A stretch of DNA of 64,000 nucleotides from Macondimonas sp035325645 (GTDB taxonomy: Bacteria; Pseudomonadota; Gammaproteobacteria; UBA5335), in NCBI GenBank assembly GCA_035325645.1, contig DAOKZK010000005.1:9103-73102 (forward strand), in the 5' to 3' direction. Under the pieces are notes generated by a model that saw only the letters and a program-made list of their open reading frames with translations, searched no databases and was not told the DNA's origin. Position 1 is the first letter of the stretch; each line of letters opens with the position of its first letter. Shown here in pieces: positions 55,315 through 63,748 of the stretch. The position numbers and the translations under genes are program-made.

Positions 55315-56634
55315 TCAGGACCGCGCACGGTGGGCCGTGCCCGCGACCGGCCGACCCAGGACATGCGTCAGGCGGATGCAACGGTCGTCGCCGAGCGTCA
55401 TCAGGATCTGCAATCGCTCGGCGAGCGTCGCAGCCTGTGCGCAACGCCGCGCAATCAAGGGGGTCGCCGCCAGGTCGAGCACGATGAAATCGGCCTCGGC
55501 CCCAGGGCGAAGCGTCCCGATGCAGTGATCCATGTCCAGCGCCCGCGCGCCGGCCAGCGTGGCCAGATAAAACGCCCGCAAGGGCGACAGTCGCTGCCCC
55601 TGCATCTGCGCCACCTTGTAGGCGTCCCCGAGGGTGCGCAGCAGGCTGAAGCTGGTGCCGGCACCGACATCGGTGCTGATCGCGTAATGCAACTGTGCGG
55701 CATCGCTCGCGGCGAAATCGAACAGGCCGCTGCCCAGATACAGGTTGGAACTGGGCGCATGGGCGATCCATGTGCCGCTCTCGGCCAGACGCAGACGGTC
55801 CCGAGCGTCCAGATGAATGCCATGGGCATAGACAGCCCGCGGCCGCAGCAGGCCGTAGTGGTCGTAGACATCGGTATAGCTGCGGCTCCAGGGAAACAGC
55901 TCGCGCGTCCAGGCGACTTCTGCGCGATTCTCTGCAAGGTGACTGTGCACATGCACGTCCGGGAACTCGGCCGCCAGCCGGCCGGCACTGGCCAGTTGCG
56001 CCTCGGTGGAGGTCGGCGCAAAACGCGGCGTGATGGCATACCGCAGCCGATCGCGGTTGTGCCAGCGTTCGATCAGTGCCCGGGTGTCACGCTCGCCGCT
56101 GGCGGCGGTGTCGCACAAATCTGCCGGGCAATGCCGATCCATGAGCGCCTTGCCGGCGATCAGACGCAGATTCAGCGCCGCGGCCGCTGCGAAGACCGCG
56201 TCCACCGATGCGGCGTGTACGCTGCCCAGCACCTGCGCCGTGGTTGTGCCATTCGCGAGCAACTCGTTGATGAAAAAATCCGCGACCGCACGGGCATGGC
56301 CTGGATCGCTGAAGTGGCGCTCAGCGGGATAGGTATAGCGCGCGAGCCAGTCCAGCAGGTCGCGACCGCCCGAGGCGATCATGTCGGTTTGGGGGAAATG
56401 GATATGCGTGTCGACAAAGCCGGGCATGATCAGGGCGTCGGCATGCTCGGTCAGCGCCACGGTTGGCGATAGCTGCGGCAGCAGCATCGCCGCCGGTCCG
56501 ACGGCCGCGACGCGCCCGCCGTCGATCACGAGCAGTCCGTCCTCATGGTAGACATGGGCAGCCGGGTCGTCCCCGTCGCCGGGGTCGGCGACGAAGTAGA
56601 GGATGGCGCCGCGATGCGCGCAGGCATGAGCCAC
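55315..56634 (-). CDS. guaD: Guanine deaminase
   Basis: A 439-residue amidohydrolase converting guanine to xanthine and ammonia. The zinc-binding strand is MPGFVDTHIHFPQTDMIAS, which is distinctive for GuaD; YPAERHFSD, DVHVHSHLAENRAEV (zinc His), YAHGIHLDARD and STDVGAGTSFSLLRTLGDAYK follow. Length is normal. The start is a GTG at 56634 with GGAGA six bases before. No xanthine dehydrogenase or permease is adjacent, so it is a lone purine-salvage gene here. It ends 51 bases after the LysR remnant, convergent with it. Confidence 0.95.
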   Translation of the reverse strand: MAHACAHRGAILYFVADPGDGDDPAAHVYHEDGLLVIDGGRVAAVGPAAMLLPQLSPTVALTEHADALIMPGFVDTHIHFPQTDMIASGGRDLLDWLARYTYPAERHFSDPGHARAVADFFINELLANGTTTAQVLGSVHAASVDAVFAAAAALNLRLIAGKALMDRHCPADLCDTAASGERDTRALIERWHNRDRLRYAITPRFAPTSTEAQLASAGRLAAEFPDVHVHSHLAENRAEVAWTRELFPWSRSYTDVYDHYGLLRPRAVYAHGIHLDARDRLRLAESGTWIAHAPSSNLYLGSGLFDFAASDAAQLHYAISTDVGAGTSFSLLRTLGDAYKVAQMQGQRLSPLRAFYLATLAGARALDMDHCIGTLRPGAEADFIVLDLAATPLIARRCAQAATLAERLQILMTLGDDRCIRLTHVLGRPVAGTAHRARS

Positions 56635-56952
56635 ATCGGTCTCCTGTCATTTCGACGACAGCATCCACGGCGAATCGCGGATACGGGATCAGCATATCCC
56701 AGTGCGTCGCAGCCATCCGCGCCGGCCGTCGCATCGAGGCAAGGCAGCCGAGCCTCACAGGTATGGTCCCACTTCGCTTAATGACTGCCGGCGTGAACGG
56801 AGCCGGGCGCTTCAGTGCTGCCTGCCCGCCTTTGCAGACTTTCCGATAAAATGCTCGGTTACCGACGATCGATTATCCGGCAACGGCGTCGGCGCATCCC
56901 CACCTCCGCTTGATGAAACGGTGGTGTTTCCCTCTGACCGCAAGGAGCACGA
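56635..56952. other. Divergent intergenic region between guaD and the acyl-CoA dehydrogenases
   Basis: About 318 bases that must hold both promoters. TAAAAT at 56845-56850 could be a -10 box for the plus-strand operon, but no -35 with correct spacing was found. GCAAGGAG directly before 56953 is the ribosome-binding site of the first dehydrogenase. No gene or repeat was recognised. Confidence 0.45.
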
Positions 56953-58134
56953 ATGAACATCGACTTTTCTCCCGAGGAACTCGCCTTTCAGCAGGAGGTG
57001 CGGAGCTGGTTCGCCGCGAATCTGCCCCCTGAACTCAAGCGCAAGACCGAACTCGGGATCATGCTCTCGAAGGACGAACTGGTTGCCTGGCAGCGCATCC
57101 TCAACAATCAGGGCTGGCTGGTGACGAGCTGGCCCAAGGAATACGGCGGCCCCGACTGGACACCCACCCAGCGCTACATCTTCGATATGGAGCGCGCCCG
57201 TGCCAATGCGCCGATCGGCCTGTCCATGGGCATCATCATGCTGGGCCCGGTGCTGATGGCCTACGGCACGCAGGAGCAGAAGGACTATTACCTGCCCCGC
57301 ATCCGCAATTGCGAGGACTGGTGGTGCCAGGGCTACTCCGAACCCGGCGCCGGTTCGGACCTTGCCAGCCTCAAGACCATGGCAGTCTCGGACGGCGATG
57401 ACTACATCGTCAACGGATCCAAGATCTGGACCACCTACGGTCACTGGGCCAACCGCATCTTCTGCCTGGTGCGCACCAGCACCGAAGGCAAGAAGCAGGA
57501 AGGCATCTCTTTCCTGCTCATCGACATGGACACCCCCGGAATCGAGGTGCGTCCCATCGTCTCCATCGACGGCGAGCACCACCTCAACGAAACCTTCTTC
57601 ACCGACGTGCGGGTGCCCAAGAAGAACCTGGTCGGCAAGGAAGGCCAGGGCTGGACCGTGGCCAAGTACCTGCTCACCCATGAGCGCACCACCATCGCCG
57701 GCGTCGCCGACAGCAAGGTGCACATGGCCAACCTCAAGCGCATGGCGCGCGAGAACGGCGCCAATGGCGAACCGCTGATGAATGACGCGAATCTGCGCCA
57801 GAAATTGGCCAAGGCCGAGATCAACCTGCTGGCGCTGGAGTACACCAACCTGCGCACGCTGGCCGCCACTGCCGCCGGCAAGGCCCCCGGCCCCGAGTCC
57901 TCGCTGCTCAAGCTCGACGGCACCGCGGTGCAGCAGCAGCTCTCCGAGCTCGGCGTGGAACTGTCGGGCCAGTACGCCTGGCCCTGGAAAGCGGACGACG
58001 GCATCGGCCCGGACGAATTCGCCGCCACCACGATGCGCTATGCCTTCACCCGCGCTGCCACGATCTACGGCGGCAGCGACGAGGTACAGAAAAACGTCAT
58101 CGCCAAGATGGTCCTTGGCCTGAACTTCAAGTAA
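56953..58134 (+). CDS. Acyl-CoA dehydrogenase, large-subunit (PimC-like) type
   Basis: A 393-residue FAD-dependent dehydrogenase. Family motifs: GWLVTSWPKEYGGPDWTPTQ, WWCQGYSEPGAGSDLASL, IVNGSKIWTTYGHWANRIF, and the C-terminal TRAATIYGGSDEVQKNVIAK. The canonical MCAD-type catalytic Glu position in IYEGT reads glycine, but a Glu occurs at residue 244 (LLTHERTT), which is the catalytic position in isovaleryl- and long-chain enzymes. AAGGAG lies just before the ATG. The next gene encodes a smaller partner 12 bases on, as in pimeloyl-CoA dehydrogenase (PimC/PimD) and actinobacterial FadE heteromers. The acyl substrate is unknown; neighbouring genes give no hint. Confidence 0.9.
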   Translation: MNIDFSPEELAFQQEVRSWFAANLPPELKRKTELGIMLSKDELVAWQRILNNQGWLVTSWPKEYGGPDWTPTQRYIFDMERARANAPIGLSMGIIMLGPVLMAYGTQEQKDYYLPRIRNCEDWWCQGYSEPGAGSDLASLKTMAVSDGDDYIVNGSKIWTTYGHWANRIFCLVRTSTEGKKQEGISFLLIDMDTPGIEVRPIVSIDGEHHLNETFFTDVRVPKKNLVGKEGQGWTVAKYLLTHERTTIAGVADSKVHMANLKRMARENGANGEPLMNDANLRQKLAKAEINLLALEYTNLRTLAATAAGKAPGPESSLLKLDGTAVQQQLSELGVELSGQYAWPWKADDGIGPDEFAATTMRYAFTRAATIYGGSDEVQKNVIAKMVLGLNFK

Positions 58135-58146
58135 GGACACACTCCG

Positions 58147-59292
58147 ATGGATTTCAATCTTTCAGACGAACAGAAGCTCATTCGCAACGCGGTCGACAAG
58201 TTCATCCGCAACGACTACAGCTTCGATGCCCGCAAGAAAGTGCTGGCCCTGGAAAACGGCTTCAGCCCCGAGCACTGGCGCCAGTTCGCGGACATGGGCT
58301 GGCTCGGCATCCCCTTCTCCGAAGACCAGGGCGGCCTCGGTGGCGGCATGGTCGACATCGTGCAGGTGATGGAAGCCTTCGGCACTGGCATGGTGCTGGA
58401 ACCCTATCTCACTGCCGTAGTGCTGGCGGGCGGCCTGATCGCGCGCGGCGGCAGCGCCGCCCAGCAGGAAGCCCTGCTGCCGGGGCTGATCGGCGGCGAG
58501 AAACTGCTGGCCGTGGCCTACACCGAGCGCGAAAGCCGCTTTAATCCCGCCGATGTCCAGACCCGCGCCGAAAAAAGCGGCGACGGTTATGTGATCTCGG
58601 GCGAAAAAGCCGTAGTTCTGGGTGCGCCCACGGCCGATGTGCTCATCGTCTCGGCGCGCACCAGCGGCGATCGCCTCGACACCCTAGGAATCTCCCTGTT
58701 CCTGGTCGATGCCAAGGCGCCGGGCGTCGCGATCAAGGGCTACCGCACCATGGACGGCGGCTGTGCGGGCAACGTCAGCTTGAACGACGTCCGGGTCGGC
58801 GCGGACGCCCTGGTCGGCAACGAAGGCGCGGGTTTCGAGCTGCTCGACGAGGCGGTGGATCATGCGACTGTCGCCGCCTGCGCCGACGCCCTGGGCGCCA
58901 TGCAGTCGGCCATGCGCAAGACGGTGGACTACCTCAAGACGCGCAAGCAGTTCGGCGTGCCGATCGGTTCCTTCCAGGCCCTGCAGCACCGGGCCGTCGA
59001 CCTGTTCACGGCCGTGGAAGCCTGCCGCTCCATGGTGCTTATGGCCAGCCTGAAGGTGAGCGACAAGGACCCCGTCGCACGGCGCATGGCGGTTTCTGCC
59101 GCCAAGCAGTTCGTGGGAGAAAAGGCGCGGCTGGTTGCCCAGCAGGCCGTGCAGATGCACGGCGGCATCGGCATGACCGAGGAACTCGACATCGGCCACT
59201 ACTTCCGCCGCTTGACGATGTTCTGCGCGCAGTTCGGCACCACGGACTATCATCTGAAGCGCTACGCTGACCTGATGGCGGCGGCTGCCTGA
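58147..59292 (+). CDS. Acyl-CoA dehydrogenase, small-subunit (PimD-like) type
   Basis: A 381-residue partner of the upstream dehydrogenase. It keeps the fold markers (GWLGIPFSEDQGGLGGGMVD, YTERESRFNPADVQT, TRKQFGVPIGSFQALQHRAVD, QAVQMHGGIGMTEELDIGHYF), but the region corresponding to the catalytic glutamate reads DEAVDHATVA, and the C-terminal MCAD motif is absent (FGTTDYHLKRY). That suggests it supplies FAD or CoA contacts in a heterotetramer and is not catalytic alone; this is inference. It is 12 bases after the large subunit and is followed by a GC-rich hairpin. Confidence 0.9.
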   Translation: MDFNLSDEQKLIRNAVDKFIRNDYSFDARKKVLALENGFSPEHWRQFADMGWLGIPFSEDQGGLGGGMVDIVQVMEAFGTGMVLEPYLTAVVLAGGLIARGGSAAQQEALLPGLIGGEKLLAVAYTERESRFNPADVQTRAEKSGDGYVISGEKAVVLGAPTADVLIVSARTSGDRLDTLGISLFLVDAKAPGVAIKGYRTMDGGCAGNVSLNDVRVGADALVGNEGAGFELLDEAVDHATVAACADALGAMQSAMRKTVDYLKTRKQFGVPIGSFQALQHRAVDLFTAVEACRSMVLMASLKVSDKDPVARRMAVSAAKQFVGEKARLVAQQAVQMHGGIGMTEELDIGHYFRRLTMFCAQFGTTDYHLKRYADLMAAAA

Positions 59293-59301
59293 CGCACCCC
59301 C

Positions 59302-59330
59302 CCGGATGCGGCGCCCCTGGCCGCATCCGG
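59302..59330 (+). terminator. GC-rich hairpin after the dehydrogenase pair
   Basis: CCGGATGCGGC (59302-59312) pairs perfectly with GCCGCATCCGG (59320-59330) across a 7-base loop, nine bases after the dehydrogenase stop. No T-run follows. It is probably the operon end or an mRNA stabiliser. Confidence 0.5.
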
Positions 59331-59391
59331 CGTGGTTGGTCGTGATCCATCCGAGCAGCGACGCGCCATCGTCTCTCGCGCCGAGGGCCTC

Positions 59392-60453
59392 ATGTCCCAA
59401 CCCAAGAGTCGCGCACCAAAGCGTTCCAAATGCCGGCTGATCATCGCGGCCTGCATGGTTCTGGCACTGTCCGGCATGCATGCCTCGAGCGCTCAGCCAA
59501 ACCCTGACTCATCCTTCTCAGCTGAAGATTTTCGCTGGGGTCTCGTCGCCTATCACGTCGCCTTGCCGGGCTACGCACTGACACCGACCGACATCGATCG
59601 CATGGCAGACGCAGGCATCGGCTGGCTCAGCATCGATCTCGCCTGGTTCGCAATTCAGCCCACGCCGGAAGCGGCGCTCGACTTCTCGGCGCTCGACCCC
59701 ATCATCGACGCGGCCCATCGGCGCGGACTCAAGATCGTCGGCAAGCTCGGCGCCGGCTACAACGGCAACCGCCCGATCGCCCCGCCCTGGACGCGCAATC
59801 TCGACGAAGACGCCTATCTGGCGGCTCTGGGCACTTATGCCGATGCAACGGTGAGACATTTTGCCGGCCGCATCCAAAGCTTTGCACTGGAAAACGAGTT
59901 CAACATCCCCAACGTCCACGCACTGATCGGCTGGCGCGCCGGCGTCTGGACGCCCGAGTTCATGGATCGCGTGATGCAGGTCCTGGCCGGCGCGGTCCAC
60001 CGCGAGGCCCCCGGCGCCGAAGTCATGATCAGCATCACGCCGCTGGTGGCCTTTGAGTCCGGCATCGAACGCATGAATCGCCTGATCGACTACGACAGCA
60101 TCGGCGTGCACACCTACCCCGTTGGCTTCATCCCCGATCTCAGCCTGACGGACAACATCAAGGATCAAATCGCCCGCGCGCAACGCGCCGGTGAAGGGCG
60201 CCCCGTGATCATCTTGGAAACGGGCCTGCACACCGAAGCGCCGCCCTGGACCGAACGGCTTCAGGCCGACTACTTGGAAGCCGTCAGCAAGGCCAGCCGC
60301 GAGGCGGGCGCAAAAGGCATCTTTTTCTACCAGTACCTGGACAATCCGGAAGAAGCCGGACGCGAAGCCCATTTCGGCCTGCTCCGGCCAGATCGCTCGC
60401 CCAAGGAAGCGTGGTCGCGCTACCAGTCCATCATTCAGCGCGACCGGCCATAA
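59392..60453 (+). CDS. Secreted TIM-barrel glycoside hydrolase-like protein
   Basis: A 353-residue exported protein with an N-terminal signal (LIIAACMVLALSGMHASSA). The body follows an (alpha/beta)8 pattern: WGLVAYHVALPG, GIGWLSIDLAWF, GLKIVGKLGAGYNG, SFALENEFNIPNV with a candidate acid/base Glu (E169), a metagenome-common VGVHTYP-like SIGVHTYPVGF, and PVIILETGLHTEAP with a candidate nucleophile Glu (E276). FFYQYLDNPEEAGREAHFGL is the last strand region. This two-glutamate arrangement is that of clan GH-A enzymes (GH5, GH39 and relatives); no specific family or sugar can be assigned. ATG at 59392 begins the signal peptide. Its 3' end overlaps the convergent membrane protein gene by 23 bases. 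Confidence 0.75.
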   Translation: MSQPKSRAPKRSKCRLIIAACMVLALSGMHASSAQPNPDSSFSAEDFRWGLVAYHVALPGYALTPTDIDRMADAGIGWLSIDLAWFAIQPTPEAALDFSALDPIIDAAHRRGLKIVGKLGAGYNGNRPIAPPWTRNLDEDAYLAALGTYADATVRHFAGRIQSFALENEFNIPNVHALIGWRAGVWTPEFMDRVMQVLAGAVHREAPGAEVMISITPLVAFESGIERMNRLIDYDSIGVHTYPVGFIPDLSLTDNIKDQIARAQRAGEGRPVIILETGLHTEAPPWTERLQADYLEAVSKASREAGAKGIFFYQYLDNPEEAGREAHFGLLRPDRSPKEAWSRYQSIIQRDRP

Positions 60454-60934
60454 GATCCTTCGGCCCCTCGGCCAAGGCATCGAAAACCGTTTTCTTGGCC
60501 AGCCAGACGATACCGCCGGTCAGTCCCGCCGTCGCCAACAGATTGCCGCCGCAGCTCAGACGGACACCGCCGTTGCCGGTCCAGGTCAACGCGAGTCCGT
60601 GCGGAACCGTCACCAGCCAACCCGCCCAGATCGACAACACCCGATGCAGGCCATCACCCAGCAGCATCAAGCCGACCGGCAGCGCCATCCACGCCAACTG
60701 CATCCAGCGGCCCGGGAAAACGACCACGTAGAGTACGCCAAGGGCCAAGACCGGCCACAACGGGAGCGTCGGCCCCGCGATGGTGGCACCGAACAGCACT
60801 AAGTCGACTCGCGCGCCGCATTCCCGGCACACATCGGCCTGCAGGATGCTGGCGATGAAAACCGCGCTTAGGGAGACAAACATGAAAGCGGCGCTGATCA
60901 TGGCAGCGCCCAGGCGACGCGTGTTCCAACTCAT
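60431..60934 (-). CDS. Hypothetical membrane protein with CRECG motif
   Basis: A 167-residue protein with three or four hydrophobic helices (AAMISAAFMFVSLSAVFIA, LPLWPVLALGVLYVVVFP, LAWMALPVGLMLLG and GLTGGIVWLA). After the first helix comes ADVCRECGARVDLV, a CxxC motif that could bind metal or form a disulphide. The ATG at 60934 has GGAGAGG at good spacing and is preferred over one ten codons upstream. It is convergent with the secreted hydrolase gene and divergent from gpmA. No family recognised; moderate confidence that it is a real gene because of its ribosome-binding site and helix pattern. Confidence 0.65.
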   Translation of the reverse strand: MSWNTRRLGAAMISAAFMFVSLSAVFIASILQADVCRECGARVDLVLFGATIAGPTLPLWPVLALGVLYVVVFPGRWMQLAWMALPVGLMLLGDGLHRVLSIWAGWLVTVPHGLALTWTGNGGVRLSCGGNLLATAGLTGGIVWLAKKTVFDALAEGPKDLMAGRAE

Positions 60935-61070
60935 CTGGGACCTCTCCGAATCTGGATGCATCATCGCCGGGTCGACCGGGGGCGCCCGGAAACGGGTAGT
61001 TCTGCAACAACATCGGCTGTCTTACAATACCCTTTACCCGTTTCTCATCCCGCAACCAAAGGACTTCTCC

Positions 61071-61760
61071 ATGCAGGCCAGCCTGATCCTGATCCGGCAC
61101 GGCAAATCCGTCTGGAACGCGCAAAACCGATTCACCGGCTGGGTCGACGTTCCCTTGGCGGCTGACGGTTGGAACGAGGCGGCCCGAGCCGGTCACCTGC
61201 TCGCCGATCGGGCCTTCGATGTAGCGTTTACATCCCATCTGCAGCGCGCCATCACCACCTTGCAGGTCGTGCTGCGCGAGAATCGCAGCGGCCGGACGCC
61301 TATTTTCCTCCCGGCCGAAGGCACCTTGCCACGCGAGTCCTACCGGCCGGCAGGGCACGAATTTCCGGTCTACCTGCATGTCACGGCGCTGGCCGAACGC
61401 CATTACGGCGACCTGCAGGGACTGAACAAGGACGAGGTCCTGGCGCGTCACGGCGAGGCCCAGTTCAAACAGTGGCGGCGCGGCTACGACACCCCGCCGC
61501 CGCACGGCGAAAGCCTCAAGGACACCTGTGAGCGTGTGCGCCCCTACTTCGAGCGGCACATTCGCCCGGAGCTCTCGGCCGGCAAGCAAGTTCTGATTTC
61601 GGCACACGGCAATTCGCTGCGCGCACTCACCAAGGATCTCGAAGGCATTTCGGATGCAGACATCATGGATCTCGAAATCCCCACCGGGGTCCCGATCGTC
61701 TATGATCTCAAGGTCACGCCTGAAAAAATCGAGATTCGGGGCAAGTCGATCCTGAGCTGA
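61071..61760 (+). CDS. gpmA: 2,3-bisphosphoglycerate-dependent phosphoglycerate mutase
   Basis: A 229-residue glycolytic enzyme of the histidine phosphatase superfamily. The catalytic motif is LILIRHGKSVWNAQNRFTGW; TSHLQRAITTLQVVL, LAERHYGDLQGLNKDEV and LISAHGNSLRALTKDLEGIS (second histidine) complete the active site. The sequence TGWVDVPLAADG is typical of dPGM. AAAGGA precedes the ATG. TACAAT at 61023-61028 may be a -10 box, without a clear -35. It begins a plus-strand run that continues to a small membrane protein and minCDE. Confidence 0.96.
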   Translation: MQASLILIRHGKSVWNAQNRFTGWVDVPLAADGWNEAARAGHLLADRAFDVAFTSHLQRAITTLQVVLRENRSGRTPIFLPAEGTLPRESYRPAGHEFPVYLHVTALAERHYGDLQGLNKDEVLARHGEAQFKQWRRGYDTPPPHGESLKDTCERVRPYFERHIRPELSAGKQVLISAHGNSLRALTKDLEGISDADIMDLEIPTGVPIVYDLKVTPEKIEIRGKSILS

Positions 61761-61803
61761 TCTCCGGCCGATCATCAGAGCAGACCTACAAGGAGGGACC
61801 GCC

Positions 61804-62127
61804 GTGGCATGGAGCCTTTTGCTGGTGCGCTTTCTGGCGGGTGTCTTTCTCGCCAACGGCATTCCCCACTTCGTTCACGGGATGTCCGGCCGGCCGTTTC
61901 CGACCCCGTTTGCCCGCCCGCCGGGCGTTGGCGATTCCTCGCCTGTGACCAATGTGCTGTGGGGTTTCGCCAATTTCCTGGGTGGCGCCTTGCTGCTGGG
62001 CGCCATGGCACCTTATCAGCCCGGCTACAACAGCGAAACCGCCGCAGTCGCACTGGGGGCCTTGGTGCTCGCAGTCGTTCTCGCATGGCATTTCGGGCGG
62101 GTCCACGCGACAGCCGCCACGCGGTGA
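61804..62127 (+). CDS. Small conserved membrane protein
   Basis: A 107-residue protein with three hydrophobic helices. It starts with VRFLAGVFLANGIPHFVHG, a pattern I have seen in uncharacterised bacterial proteins, then VLWGFANFLGGALLLGA and AVALGALVLAVVLAWHFG. A strong ribosome-binding site (AAGGAGGG at 61790-61797) supports the GTG at 61804. It lies 43 bases after gpmA and 66 before minC. No function known. Confidence 0.75.
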   Translation: MAWSLLLVRFLAGVFLANGIPHFVHGMSGRPFPTPFARPPGVGDSSPVTNVLWGFANFLGGALLLGAMAPYQPGYNSETAAVALGALVLAVVLAWHFGRVHATAATR

Positions 62128-62193
62128 AGGCGCACGGGTATTCGGCAGGCGCCTGCTTTGTTATTGTCCTGACATATTTGCCGGGAGCCCTGC

Positions 62194-62889
62194 ATGTCTA
62201 GCCCTCCGTCGGCCGCGACCCGGCCCTTGATCTGCGAACTCAAGGGAAGCGGATTCACGTTCACGGTGCTCAAAATATTCGATGCCGACATCGCGCGTCT
62301 GGGCGCCGAGGTGGCGCGCCGCATCGACCAGGCGCCGGAGTTCTTCCGGGGTGCGTCCGTGATCGTCGATGTACAAGCCGTCGCCAAGGACGCATGGCAC
62401 CTCCCGGAACTGATCACCATGCTTCGGGACCTGGAGCTCGTCCCCATTGCGATCAGGGGCGCAGGTTCGGCCCGCGAAGACGAGGTGCGGGCAATGGGTC
62501 TCGGCATACTGGGCGAGAGCCGCGCACCGGCCATCGAAGCCAAACCCGAGGTCGTCGAGAAACCGGCGACAGCCCGACTGGTCACCGAGCCCGTGCGCTC
62601 CGGTCAGCAGATCTATGCCAAGGGCGATCTGATCGTCGTCGGCGCCGTCAGCCATGGCGCCGAATTGCTCGCGGAGGGCAATATCCACGTCTACGGCCCG
62701 CTGCGGGGTCGCGCGCTGGCAGGCTTGCGCGACAATCGGAGCGCTCGCATTTTCTGCCGCTCGCTGGAGGCGGAGCTGATCTCCATCGCCGGCTACTACC
62801 GGCTGGCGGAGGATCTCGAGCCCGCCCAGCGTGGCCATCCGGTACAGATCCATCTGGATGGGGAAAATCTGCACGTCCTGCCGTTGTGA
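62194..62889 (+). CDS. minC: Septum site-determining protein MinC
   Basis: A 231-residue division inhibitor. The N-terminal FtsZ-contacting domain has LKGSGFTFTVLKIFDADIARL; a short linker (EAKPEVVEKPATARLV) leads to the C-terminal beta-helix with RSGQQIYAKGDLIVVGAVSHGAELLA, IHVYGPLRGRALAG and ARIFCRSLEAELISIAGYY, which binds MinD and dimerises. GGGAG precedes the ATG at 62194. First of minC-minD-minE. Confidence 0.96.
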   Translation: MSSPPSAATRPLICELKGSGFTFTVLKIFDADIARLGAEVARRIDQAPEFFRGASVIVDVQAVAKDAWHLPELITMLRDLELVPIAIRGAGSAREDEVRAMGLGILGESRAPAIEAKPEVVEKPATARLVTEPVRSGQQIYAKGDLIVVGAVSHGAELLAEGNIHVYGPLRGRALAGLRDNRSARIFCRSLEAELISIAGYYRLAEDLEPAQRGHPVQIHLDGENLHVLPL

Positions 62890-62938
62890 CAGCCGTGCCG
62901 CTTTCAACTTTTGACTGAACGATCGAGGAGCATCAGCC

Positions 62939-63745
62939 TTGGCACGCATCATCGTGGTGACCTCCGGCAAGGGTGGGGTCGGAAAAACCACCACATCGGC
63001 CGCCTTTGGAACCGGTCTGGCCTTGCGGGGCTTCAAGACCGCCGTCGTGGACTTCGACGTCGGCCTGCGCAACCTCGACCTCATCATGGGCGTCGAGCGG
63101 CGCGTGGTGTACGACTTCGTCAACGTCATCCATGGCGAGGCTACGTTGGGTCAGGCGCTGATCCGCGACAAGCGCCTGCCCAATCTTTCGATCTTGGCCG
63201 CCTCGCAGACGCGCGACAAGGATGCGCTAACCCAAGATGGCGTCGGCCGTGTGCTGGAAGAACTGTCGCGCGAGTTCGACTACATCATTTGCGACTCACC
63301 TGCCGGCATCGAGAAGGGCGCGCATCTGGCGATGTACTTCGCCGACGACGCCATCGTGGTGACCAATCCGGAGGTCTCCTCGGTGCGCGATTCGGATCGC
63401 GTGCTGGGTCTGCTTGCCAGCAAGACGCGTCGGGCCGAGCGCCAGGAAGCCAAAGTGAACGAGCACCTCATCATCACCCGCTATGCGCCCAAACGCGTCA
63501 GCAAGGGCGAGATGCTGAGCTTGCAGGACGTGCAGGAAATCCTCTCGATCCCGCTGCTGGGCGTCATCCCCGAATCGCCGAGCGTGCTGCAATGTTCCAA
63601 TGCCGGCACGCCGGTCATCCTGGAAGACAAGAGCGAGGCCGGCCAAGCCTATGGCGACACCGTCGCCCGTTATCTCGGCGAATCGCGTTCCTTGCGTTTC
63701 GTGGAAGAGGAAAAAGGCTTTCTGCGGCGGCTGTTCGGAGGCTGA
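62939..63745 (+). CDS. minD: Septum site-determining ATPase MinD
   Basis: A 268-residue membrane-cycling ATPase. The deviant Walker A is IIVVTSGKGGVGKTTTSAAF; DFDVGLRNLDLIMGVERR, IICDSPAGIEKGAHLAM and a C-terminal amphipathic targeting helix (KGFLRRLFGG) are all present. The start is a TTG at 62939 with GAGGAG eight bases before; no ATG or GTG gives the conserved N-terminus. It lies 49 bases after minC and four bases before minE. Confidence 0.97.
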   Translation: MARIIVVTSGKGGVGKTTTSAAFGTGLALRGFKTAVVDFDVGLRNLDLIMGVERRVVYDFVNVIHGEATLGQALIRDKRLPNLSILAASQTRDKDALTQDGVGRVLEELSREFDYIICDSPAGIEKGAHLAMYFADDAIVVTNPEVSSVRDSDRVLGLLASKTRRAERQEAKVNEHLIITRYAPKRVSKGEMLSLQDVQEILSIPLLGVIPESPSVLQCSNAGTPVILEDKSEAGQAYGDTVARYLGESRSLRFVEEEKGFLRRLFGG

Positions 63746-63748
63746 ACC

